From: Sclerotinia nivalis
Taxonomy: Eukaryota; Ascomycota; Leotiomycetes; Helotiales; Sclerotiniaceae
NCBI GenBank assembly: GCA_029531795.1
Contig: JAPEIS010000011.1
Coordinates: 434,001-498,000, forward strand
Length of the DNA: 64,000 nucleotides
Reading direction: 5' to 3'
The translations under genes and the position numbers were made by a program. Positions 47,918 through 58,682 of this stretch are shown here, in pieces (position 1 is the stretch's first letter; every line of letters starts with the position of its first letter). The notes under the pieces were generated by a model. That model had not been told where the DNA came from, searched no databases, and saw nothing but the letters and a program-made list of their open reading frames with translations.

Positions 47918-49280
47918 AGTTATGAATAAAGAAGCATAATGATCATTTGTAACGACTTTATTGGGAAGGTGGGCAAAATACATGCATGATATTTTTATAG
48001 GCATGCTTCTCATTCTTTGGAATGTAACTCTGTATAACATTACCATATCTAGAGAGCTCATGTAACATGTCTACCATATTCAGATTCTGCCGGTTAATAT
48101 ATCCAGATAGAGAAGGAATGAATGACTTGATGGAAATAATATATGTGAACTTTGTAAGATTATCATTTTGCCTGCTCGGTTGTGAAGGATTCAGTTGTAC
48201 CGTGCCAAGGATCGGGGTTGCGGCATCGGTGGCCGATCAATATCCATGTTTGGGTATGGCTGGGTCAACATTAATTAGCCGATTAGATAGGAAGATGGGG
48301 TAATAGTAGAGTAGACCTAACTACCGGTAATATCTAATATCTTTAATAAGTCGTATAAAAGAATTCATTCTTTCATGAATAAACCAGCTAAATAGAAAGC
48401 TTTGTTATCATTTGATTTCCGGGAGTTACCTAGTAGGTGGGCTACAGGAACCACTTAATAAAGATATTAAAGGGGTGCACACTGGAGACTAATTTGATGT
48501 TTAGACTCTGTTTAGTCGGCAGTGAGTTTGATACCCCTCGTATAGACGGGTTAAACGGAAAGGGAGGAGTGGAAGTGCATGTCACTCGACATCTTACATC
48601 TTTACTCTCATTCTTCTATCCGTCCGTGGGATTTATATTTAAATTCATTTTCGGGTGATCATTGGGGAGGATAATAATAGTTTCATTATCCATCCACTCC
48701 TTCACAGGAAAACGTTCATAGCTTCATAGGAATCATGGCGGCCCCCCTAAATTCGCAGCTGATACACTTAATTCCCCACAAATTATAATACCAAGATGTC
48801 CCTTTTCCCAATTCGTGACAATTTAAGTTACTAGCTAACCCTATCAAAAGCAATTTCTATCATCCATGTCCTCCACTTGATCTCCATGAATCCATAGAAC
48901 TCTAAAAGAACCATACAAACGCCAAGAGCTATGAAGTACTACAAGCGATCTGAGGGAGCAAAGAGCAAAGAGCAAAGAGTACCGGTACAAGTAGAAATCG
49001 TACATTCACACAAAGTGAAAATAGGACTCGAAGAGACATTTCCCATTTGGAAATCCTACAAAAAGTACTTTGTCACCAACATTCTTTAAGAAATACCTAT
49101 GGGTAGTATAAACCCTTACCTGTATTAATAACTTTAATTGGGGATGAGGCTACTATTGGTTCAAAACCTATCAACATTTATTCCTTGCTAAACACGCGAC
49201 ACAACCTCCCCCAAGTACAACCACTATTTCCAATTGCTCAAAAGTTCTGGTCGAGAGGCCACGAAACAGCAATTCGCACA
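47918..49280. other. Intergenic, no gene seen
   Basis: No protein-like ORF is present. GCAAAGA repeats lie near 48960-48980, and 49100-49280 is the likely leader of the mannosidase. A non-ATG frame upstream of 49281 is open but not needed. Confidence 0.5.
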
Positions 49281-52200
49281 ATGTTGCGGATTCGCAGATA
49301 TCGAGCACTTCTTATTCTTGCTGTCTTCATAACAGCGATTCTGGTTCGATTTACACATATACGGGATTGGGAGAGTTACACCTTACAGAGCCCTGTTGAT
49401 ATCCCTGATTCGAAATCTGCATCGGAGAAAGATCAGCCATACAAATCCACACCCAATGGAGGACATCCAATTGCACCAGAGACTCTAAAAGAACAACCAA
49501 AAGAGCCATTGAAGCCTGCGAAGGAAGAAACTACATCCACTACAACTAGCAGTACATTAACTACCTCGAACATTATTGCGATTCAAACGGTAGATACAAC
49601 TGTGCCGAAGTATACTCTTCCAGACAGGAAGCCACCGACTAAGGGAGTTTACGAGGACGAGGAATTTGAAGATCTTCACCCTGTCGCGCCAGATGGAAGA
49701 CAGGATTTACCTATTTTCTCAGCAGCTCCTACCACAATTCATTGGTCCAAGCAAGCAGAACATTTCCCAGTACCTACGGAAAGTATAATTAATCTGCCAA
49801 CTGGTGTGCCAATTTTAATCCCTAAGATTCAATATGTTTTCAAGGACGAGACAACGGACGCGAAAATAACCCGAGAGAAGAGGCAGAATAAAGTGAAGGA
49901 GGAGTTCTTGAAATCATGGAAAGGATACAAGAAGTATGCATGGGGACATGACGAACTTTCCCCTGTGTCGACTAAATTTCGAGATCCATTCTGCGGATGG
50001 GCAGCAACCTTGGTGGATGGTTTGGATACTTTATGGATTATGGGGTTTTATGAAGAATTCGAGGAGGCTGTTAAAGCCGTCGAGAAGATCGATTTCACCA
50101 CCACTCCACGAATGGAAATACCAGTATTTGAGACCACAATCAGATATCTAGGTGGTCTTTTGGCCGCCTTCGATGTTAGCGATGGGAAGTTTCAGGTCCT
50201 CTTGGATAAAGCTACTGAACTGGCGGAGATTTTGATGGGTGCTTTTGATACACCAAACAGGATGCCGGTACTTCACTACCGATGGAAACCAGTTTTCGCA
50301 TCTCAACCTCATCGTGCAAGTTCCAGATCTAATCTGGCCGAGCTTGGCTCATTGTCTATGGAATTTACTCGTCTTGCACAATTAACTGGCGAGCAACGTT
50401 ACTATGATGCTGTGGCTCGAGTCACCAATGCCTTATCTGAATGGCAAGATCGTAACTCAACCAACATCCCTGGTGTTTTCCCGGAAGATGTCGATGCATC
50501 AGGCTGCAATCGTACTGCCACTCTCATCAAACAAAAGGAGAAGAAAGAAGCTGCATTAGCGAAGGAGACCGCTCTCAGCGATCCACAGACAGCAGCAATT
50601 TTGGAGGAGGCCCCTGAAGGATACAAGCCTCCTTCGCCTGAGGCGGAGGTAAAGGAGTCTATATACAGGAAAAAGCCTCGCCCCGGAGATAAAATGTTGG
50701 AAATGCAAATTTTACCCGGTGGGCCTGGGAAGGCCCATATTCAGGGATGGGGAGAAGGAAAGGCGAAGAAAAGAGATCTAGGAGAATCGGCCTTGTCCGC
50801 CTCAACCACGGTATCTTCGACTCCTCCACCAGCAGCAAATCATCCTCCGGTATATAGAAATGGCAATGGTCTTGGCCATTCGTTCGCACCAGAATTGCCA
50901 GAAGTCGGAGCAGCGGATGAGTGGGACTGCGTTAAGCAAGGTCTTGAGGCGTATAACCAGAATGGCAGGCAAAAGTTCTCAATGGGTGGTGGACAAGACT
51001 CCACATATGAGTATTATCCAAAAGTATGTATGAACTTCACGGTCACCTTTTACGGTAACTAATAAATATATAGCAATACATGCTTCTGGGTGGTCTTGAA
51101 GAAGTCTATCGAAAGATGTATATGAAGACCATCCCTGCCATACGTGAGCATATGCTCTTTCGTCCCATGATTCCGGGAGATGATGACATTCTTATTTCCG
51201 GAAAGGTCACGAGCACTGGCGAAATGGATGAAAATCTTTTGGTTCCAGAAGTTACACATTTAACATGTTTCATTGGAGGTATGGTTGGAATGAGCGCAAA
51301 GATTTTCGGCATCGAAGGGGATCTCGAGATTGCCAAGAAACTTACAGATGGCTGCGTTTGGGCTTATGGCGCAACGCCTTTAGGAATTATGCCTGAAGGG
51401 TCAGAAGTGATTGCATGCGAAAGTGTTGAGCATTGCTCCTGGAACCAAACTCTTTACTATGAGCGCTTAGATCCTTCGGCTGCCTACAGGGATGCCAATC
51501 TTAAGGAATATATTGAAAATAAGGAGAAGCTTGACGCCGAAGCGAAAGAAATGAATTTAAATCCCACGGATGCGGCCCGTGAGCAGAACGCCTTGGCGAA
51601 AGCGAAGGCTGTTGGGGGACCTCAAGGATATACCGGTCATAGGGAGACTGACTCCTTGAAGAAAGACTCCTTGGAAACTAAATCCAATGACGCAAGTGCC
51701 TTCAAGCCGAAGGACGAACCTGCATCACTCACAAAACGTCAAAGTCACGCCGCCGATACAATGGATGGTCCTGAGAAAGAAACCATGTTCAAGCTGAAGT
51801 CGGCAGATACAGAAGCGGAGTTGGAAAGTATGGCCGGAGGACGTCAACTGGAAAAGGGTACTAAATCACAAATACCACTTGCTGGCGAAACATTACCAGA
51901 TCCATTACGCCCACTTTCTCACAAGGAATATGTCGAAGGTCGTATCAAACAAGAAGCACTACCACCTGGATTTACAAGTATATATACCAGGAAGTACATT
52001 CTCAGGTAAATCTCTCACCTCCATGCTGTTATAACAATAAAATGCTAACATGAGTACTTAGACCGGAAGCTATTGAATCTGTCTGGTACATGTACCGTAT
52101 CACTGGCGACAAATCCTGGCAAGACAAAGGGTGGAAAATGTACGAAGCTGTCATCAAAGCAACATCTACGGAGTTTGGCAATTCGGCCATCTACGATGTT

Positions 52201-52359
52201 ACTGCTAAAGAAGCATATCGGATAGATGAAATGGAAAGTTTCTGGCTGGCGGAAACTCTCAAATATTTCTATCTTCTCTTTTCGACTCCGGAGACCATTA
52301 GTTTGGATGATTGGGTTCTGAATACTGAAGCGCATCCGTTTAAACGTCCTACGGCTTAG
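49281..52359 (+). CDS. GH47 class I alpha-1,2-mannosidase, long form
   Basis: Three exons (49281-51023, 51074-52005, 52062-52359) encode 990 residues. The first ATG in the open frame (49281) starts [11 protein letters not shown], and one membrane anchor (about 8-24) makes it a type II ER/Golgi protein. The catalytic (alpha/alpha)7 barrel begins near 206 with [18 protein letters not shown] and continues through [31 protein letters not shown] and [19 protein letters not shown]; the C-terminus is [10 protein letters not shown]. Class I mannosidases trim Man alpha-1,2-Man from N-glycans and mark misfolded proteins. Two charged, low-complexity inserts (about 420-540 and 730-857) make it nearly twice the length of yeast Mns1 (549). 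Which functional subgroup it belongs to is uncertain. Introns are 50 and 56 bp. Confidence 0.9.
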
Positions 52360-54287
52360 GAAAGGGAAATACTATAGGATAGATCATGCTTTTTGGTCAT
52401 ACGAAAATGGTTTGGCATCAATGGGCATGGAGTTCAATGGGTTTAGTCTTGGTTTATCGGTTTCTACCTAGGTATTGTGAGGACATGATGAGAAATGGTA
52501 TGAAAACCAATATGTATTTTGTAAGATGGAATTGGACGTAGGAGGTGGAGGATCGGTATACATACAAGCATGGCAGGCATTGATAGTGCATACATGGAGA
52601 CTCATGAATGTCATGGACGGAAGTGTATTTGAGTCTTGGCGGCGTTTGGAAATTGTCATGGTGTGTTTGTCTTTGATATGGATGTGGATATGGATATGGA
52701 TGTGGAGGGGAGGACGAACGGGCATGAAAAGAAGGAAGGAGATGCAATACTCGTAGATGAATATGAAAGAGAGAGAGGGAGAGAGAGAGGGAGAGAGAAT
52801 CAATATTTTTATCCAAGCCGGCATCGCTCGCTAAATGTATAAATGAAACAGCAATTTCGAACCCATGTGTTTGACTCGGCTGGCTACCTGGAACATATAT
52901 CAGTCAATTTATTAGGGAGTCCTATGTAAGGGACTGATTGCGAATGGATGGTTCCTTCTGCTTATTTGTAGATGGTAATTTATTCTTGGTACATTATTTA
53001 TTATTGTGGTTTCTAGGATTTTCTTGATACTTCAGTATCTATCTATCTACCTACTACCTACCTACCTACTAGGTGCCTGCATAGGTATATACTTATAACC
53101 TATATAATTGTAGTCTCGGTATCGATGTCGGAATTTGAATTCGTTGTATACCCAGGGTAGATGGATAGGTGGATGGGTGAGTGGGTGGGTGTATAGTATA
53201 GTATCGGATGGAAATGGAAATGGAAATATGGGGAAGGAGCGAAGCTATAATCATGTCATACATGTCACGTGTAGAGCTACTTGGTAGGTACTAGGTAATC
53301 CCTTCGTTTGGGTTCTTCAATTGTGATTTTGGTTTCGATTTCGATTTTGACCGCAATCTTCATCTCGACATCTTGGAAATGGTGTTCTTCCTTTTGTTTT
53401 TCTTTTTCTTTTTCTTTTTCTTTTTCTTTTTCTTTTTCTTTTTCTTTTTCTTTTTCTTTTTCTTTTTCTTTTTCTTTTTCTTTTTCTTTTTCTTTTTCTT
53501 TTTCTTTTTCTTTTTCTTTTTCTTTTCTTTCCTTTAACATCTTTCTTTTTGGAACATTATTTTACTCTCGATTGATGGGGTCTGAGGGTTAAGTTTTTTC
53601 TTGGGTAGTAGAGTAGCGCGTCTTTTGTTAATTGAAATGAGGTGGTGAAATGAGCTCGAGAGTGGTGTTTACAGTGTTTGTTCAAGCGCTTTTTCGTCGC
53701 TCGCTGTTTGGTTTTATGCTGGTAGGGGGATGTGAGTGAATGGGTGAGTGGGTGAGTGAGTGGTGTTTAAGTGTACTTTGGTCGCTCTTTGATTGTATGC
53801 GACGGGATGTTCATGGGTGAGTGATGAATGAGTGAGTGGGTGAGTGGTGATTGGTGTTTAATAGTGTTTTGATAAGCTGAAGTCAGCAGGGTTGCGGTCG
53901 GCTGAAGTTGGCATTGTTATCCTTTGGCTGCAGGTGGTTTATTTGGGATGGAGGGTGGTATTCTGGTATGGCGCAGCGGTTAGCTGTACATTTTGATATT
54001 TTTGGAGTGATTGTTTTATGTATTATGAGTGGTGCTCGAGTCATTTTGTTGTAGTTGTTTTATTCATGCATACATATGCTTGATGGGTGGGCTTGGGGAA
54101 TCGTGGAACAGTGTGGTTGGGTTTTGAGCCACCCATTTTTTGATAATGCAACCACTATGTAGGTAATATTTGTTTTGCCGATCTGAGGCTCAAGGTCGGG
54201 TGGGTATATCATTGTCGTTGCGTCTACTCTTTGCCGACCGGCACCCAAAAGACTTCTGTAGGATATTTGAAATTTCTGGCTACAACG
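52360..54287. other. Repeat-rich intergenic DNA, no gene seen
   Basis: Purine tracts (GAGAGAGGGAGAGAGA at 52770-52797), TGGATATGGATATGGATG near 52680-52707, CTACCTACCTAC near 53048-53070, a hexamer array at 53391, and GTGAGTGGGTGAGTG words at 53730-53860 dominate. Open frames crossing these are low-complexity. Confidence 0.55.
53391..53525. repeat. (TTTTTC)n hexanucleotide array
   Basis: About 22 near-perfect TTTTTC units over 130 bp. Read as protein they give Lys-Glu repeats on the minus strand and Phe-Ser repeats on the plus strand, neither of which is likely to be real. Confidence 0.95.
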
Positions 54288-56105
54288 ATGGATCCCGAGT
54301 TTTATTATCCTGAAGGTATGTTGAGATATTCGCAACTGTTTCGTTCGCGAGATATACTGACTCGCCTTCAGAAGCCGAGAAGTGCTGGGCTGGAGATCCA
54401 TACATGCTTGAAGAGACAAAACACTATGGACACCAGGCTAGAGAATTTGGTGAAAGCTTTGATCGGAAATCTATGCAACATCATCCCTGGGCTGACAACG
54501 ATAACCTTCGGTGGCTCCCTAGACTTCGTCTTTTTGATGTAGAGGACAATTCTTTGCGATCAAGAGAACAGCCACAACACTTTGAATCTGCTTACGACCT
54601 CTACTCTTATTTAACGGAGTCCCGTGCCTCCAGAAGCAATTCCAAAACGCAAAAGCAGTTAATCATCCTAGAGGATATAGATCCGAGATTTGCGGAAGTG
54701 CTTGGAGTCATGCTTGAAATCCCTCCCGCTTTTTTCATGGCTTATTGTGACACTCATCTCAATTTAAACATAATGGACGACATATACATCAAGAAAAGAA
54801 GTTCAAGATATTAGAAGATCAAAGTGCCACGGAGATGTGGTATAAGTGATCTGTCAGGGTGATTTTACATCTTTCGCAGGAAACTGCGCTCGTTCCTGGG
54901 TTATCAATAACACTTGGAACATTTTGAATTATTACAGTCCAGTGTCGTACTGGGGACAAGATCATGGTGAAGGTTCGTGGACTGGTAAGTTACATAGTTT
55001 CTTAGACAACCCGAAATTAAAGTTGATGATAGCCTCTATAGCGATCATCGTGGTTGATCCTTTGCAGTCTTACCTTCTACCCAAAGACGGCCTATCGATA
55101 GACCCCAGTGAAGAGGCAATTTATCTTCAAATTGAAGAATCCAAAGCTTTATGCATCTCAAAAAGTATTGTGATGGCCCCACCTAATTCTTATACTATCA
55201 AGCCACAGAAGGAATCCATGTTTGATTTCCTCGTAGAAGCACATAAAAGATCCAGCCATCAATGCTCACTCGATCCATTTTCAGCAACGGCCTATGCACG
55301 CAATTTTGTACGTGCAGTGTGGGAAGATGATATAGCTGATAGAATTGAAGCTTCACACAATTTGGTATTCGACAACCAGGAAATCGATGATTCATTTGAG
55401 GCTATACAATCCCGAGATCGTAGGATTATTCAAGGGTACCAAAGATTGATCAGCGAAAGATACGATATGAGGCTTGATAGAAAGAACATCACGGAAATCG
55501 CATGGGCATTTCAAAGCGGGTGGGACTCTTCCCTTCCAGTGAACAGCAGCAAATTTCAGACAAGACAAAGCGATACCACCCGACAAATTGAATACGACGG
55601 TGACATTTGGAAGTTCCTGGACAAGAAGCTAGAGATGGCCGAAATAATAGAGATCAACCAACACATGGAGGAATATGCTCAACGAGCTGCATTAAACGAA
55701 GCGTACGCGACCAATTTACAGACAGCGACGGCTAATAGACAAGCACGAAGCGCTAGACAATTGACCAAAATCGCCACCATGGCGGTTCCATCCACGGTCG
55801 TAGCCTCTGTCTTCTCAATGGGTGGGGATTTTGCTGCAGGGGAGAAACTTTTTCCGATTTACTGGGCAATCTCTTTACTAATAACTTTTGCACTGCTTAT
55901 TTGGGAACTGCATGAGGAAATCATGAAAGCTTGGCTGAGTTTGGGTCGCATAAGATTTGCTAAAAAACATCCCTACAAGTCGAATTTCGAAATCAGCGAC
56001 TGTAAATCAACCGGCACAAGACCTGGAAAGATTTGGCGGAAGCTTTTAAGGAGACGTAAGAGAGGTGGTTTACCCGATGTGGAGATGGCGACAAGATCAA
56101 ATTGA
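54288..56105 (+). pseudogene. CorA-like Mg2+ transporter-family protein, frame broken
   Basis: Exon 1 (54288-54315) joins exon 2 at 54372 to read PEAEKCWAGDPYMLEETKHY, then RLRLFDVEDNSL and the DDIYIKKRSSRY block typical of fungal CorA-like proteins. TAG at 54812-54814 sits where the family has Trp (RY-stop-KIKVPRR), and one extra G near 54857 shifts the frame. The protein then continues SGDFTSFAGNCARSWVIN, SPVSYWGQDHGEGSWTG and a long helix ending in two membrane segments (VPSTVVASVFSMGG and IYWAISLLITFALLIW). The first carries SMGG instead of the CorA Gly-Met-Asn. The stretch after the stop stays open for 400 codons, so a downstream start could still be used, but the full protein is not encoded. 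Confidence 0.75.
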
Positions 56106-56646
56106 ACTACCTCAGGAGACAGGTCTTTTGAAACGGCAAGATCAAATTCGATAACTTCAGAAAACAGCTCTTTGGGAACGGCTAGATCAAATTCAATTAA
56201 TTCAAGAGATATTGTGAAAGAGGTAGGTCGAGATACGTGCGTCCCGAAAGCACGCTACAAAGGGGAATAGAATACAAACTGATCAGATTACATTGTATAA
56301 ACTTCGAATAATAGAATTAATGGGATTTAACAATGAATTAGAATTGTATACAATGGGTATACAAAAAGATTAATGAAAACGATTGATTATTCTAGAAGGG
56401 AAGGCGAAGCCTTTTTTATATATTTAATTACAAAGGATTATATAACCTAATGCTTATGAACTAGTTACGTATGTAGTCCAAATAATCCAACTTTCTTACA
56501 ATATGTCTTCTAGAACATCAAGGCCAAATTCGATTGGTTCAGGAAAAAGGTCTCTTGGAACTACAAAGTCAAATCCGACTCTACCGGGGAGCAGGTCTTC
56601 TATCGTTTCGGAAGATTTTGGCAGGATAGCAATGAGTCACGACTAG
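56091..56646 (+). repeat. Decayed 45-bp (15-residue) coding repeat at the CorA-like C-terminus
   Basis: Beyond the stop at 56103-56105 the same frame reads RSN-stop-TTSGDRSFETA, then RSNSITSENSSLGTA and RSNSINSRD, a 15-residue repeat. The frame runs on to TAG at 56268-56270. After about 240 bp of AT-rich DNA, a second block in another frame (56503-56646) resumes RPNSIGSGKRSLGTT and KSNPTLPGSRSSIVS before a stop. The consensus is R-[SP]-N-S-I-x-S-x-x-x-S-L-G-T. The function is unknown. Confidence 0.65.
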
Positions 56647-57095
56647 ATATGATATAGTACTGTTTTTTTTGGAAATTGATGCTGTCAAAGCAATTTTATT
56701 TGCGACGACTGGGCCAAAGTGCATCATCAACATCCACATTTTTGTTATTAGTGAGCTGGTGCATACTACACGACGGGAAGTGACTATAAGCTCCAACGAC
56801 CCAGCGCATGATCTTGAGATCTGGTGATGGGTTTATTGATGGCTCTGGTGAGTTATATGGATAGGTGCTCTCATGGTATGGAGTGATATGGTTCATGTCC
56901 TCTTCAATGTTGATCGTCATGGCCTTAATCAAGGATATGAACAGAACAAGACCAAATCAAAATATGTCAGTATAAGAAGCTTGCCCCTAAGCAGTTCAGC
57001 GGATAGTCCTAGAAGATACCTAGTCCCCGCATTCTAGAAGCATTCCAGAAGCATTCCAAAGCCCATGCATAACATCTAAAAATAAGTGCATAACC
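56647..57095. other. Spacer, no gene seen
   Basis: Only short frames occur. 57010-57060 has a small direct repeat, ATTCTAGAAGCATTCCAGAAGCATTCC. Confidence 0.4.
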
Positions 57096-57512
57096 TTAGC
57101 ATTCCTCTAAAGTATAATTAGGATCTTCTGCGAGTACGAAATCAACTAACTTCCTTGTGTCTTCATCCCCATTCTTTGTCAAATTTGTATCGAATGCCAC
57201 CCCCTTTTCTTCCACTTTCCTTAATAAGCTTAGAATATCAGTCCCAATGCCCGGTCCCGCAAGACTCTTCCGATCAGCCGAAATCACTAGTTCATATATT
57301 TTTCAACCCTTGTAATGTTCTCGAATATTTGACAGCGCCACTTGGATTAAACCCGAACCAGGGATTTGTTTTGTGTTGATATATTTCGACGCAGATTTAT
57401 CGGTAACTCGTTTAGCTTCAATTTGAATGATATGTTGTGGATTTATATGCCGCCCTTCTCGAAAGTTGTGGTCAGCCCCAGGATTCCCCGGTGTTGATGA
57501 TGAGCTGTTCAT
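57096..57512 (-). pseudogene. Degraded ORF of unknown function
   Basis: One minus-strand frame runs from 57512 to 57096 with a single in-frame TGA at 57303-57305. It contains HINPQHIIQIEAKRVTDKSA before the stop, and KIYELVISADRKSLAGPGIG then DEDTRKLVDFVLAEDPNYTL after it. A further protein-like piece, EAEYQALPPQQEGLHEVSK, lies upstream near 57540-57590 in another frame, so the gene is also frameshifted at its start. The IIQIEAKRVT block reminds me of a large family of fungal hypothetical proteins, from memory only. No activity can be assigned. Confidence 0.45.
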
Positions 57513-58682
57513 CCGGAGCGTAAGGCTTTACTTACTTCATGCAACCCTTCCTGCTGAGGGGGAAGAGCCTGATACTCAGCCTCAACACTATCTTAAACAC
57601 CGTTATTACCTAAGTCTGAGTATGTCAGGTTGGCATCAAATTGGTCGAATACTTTCCAAACGGGTCAAATTTCCGAAAGAACAAGGGTGGAATATTGGGC
57701 ATATGTTGCCTGTGTCGATCAAAGCTTAGCATGTTCCAATAACATTGCTTTTTTATTTTTTTTTGCAAAACAATCAGATAAAGAGAAGGGGGTAGGTAGG
57801 TATTTGTTCGCTTCATTGATAGAAGAATTTGAGAAGGAATGGAACGTTGCTGCAATACGATGCAGCTGCAGGATGGCGCACATCGGTAATGATTTGCTGT
57901 GCAGAAACTGGAAACAAATACTCAGCGGTACAAATACCTTCCTGTCGCTCAGATGTTGATTCCATGAAAAGATGTGATGAAAAAGATTTATTTATATCTC
58001 CCTAATAAACAATAAATAATTATATGTCTCAGGGGGTTTGAGCCAAATATTGAAGGGCCGCGTGTATTGATTATATAGGTATCTAGGTATATACTTATTA
58101 AAGGTAAATTGATAGGGAGATTGGAAGGTTCTTGGTAATCTTGGGATCTTGGGAGAAGATCCACATATTGCCAACGATTTGTCCACCAAAATGCTCAGCT
58201 ATTTCATCTCATTTACTTTTACTGTTCATTACGGAAGTACACACAAGTGAAATCTTCTTGGTTGATGTGTCTCGGGGGGAGGGTCCAAGAAGTGAATCAT
58301 TCTGTCATGGAAAACATATCCCGTAGAACAGGGGAAATAAGTTGGAAAACCATACCATGCCATACATATCAACTACTTCTCACTTTGCTCGCAACTCTGT
58401 AAAGAAACTCCTTTTCGATTTCTTCCTACTGTTGTTAATATTTCTGGAAATTCAACTTGACCATCCTGACACTCTTTTTCAAATCATCTTGTTGTCAGAA
58501 AAGGAAGGGGAAAAAAGAACAACCAGAAAAGCAAGCCCAAGATATTCTGCGACCATCTCCAAGTTGTCAACATTTTTAGGCCAATAATATTTTTAAACTC
58601 TTGATACGCAGAAACTTCTAGGATAATAAAAATATACCGGAGATTCTGCAGATTTCGATTTCCGCCACGAGCCTCGGTAGCC
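57513..58682. other. Spacer and leader of SKT5/CHS4-type gene
   Basis: No intact gene is visible. The region nearest 58682 is the leader of the following gene; weak pieces of the degraded minus-strand ORF persist to about 57600. Confidence 0.4.

Noticed and set aside
53277..53592. Lys-Glu and Phe-Ser repeat open frames on opposite strands
   Set aside because: Both are translations of the TTTTTC microsatellite and lack any non-repeat coding signal.
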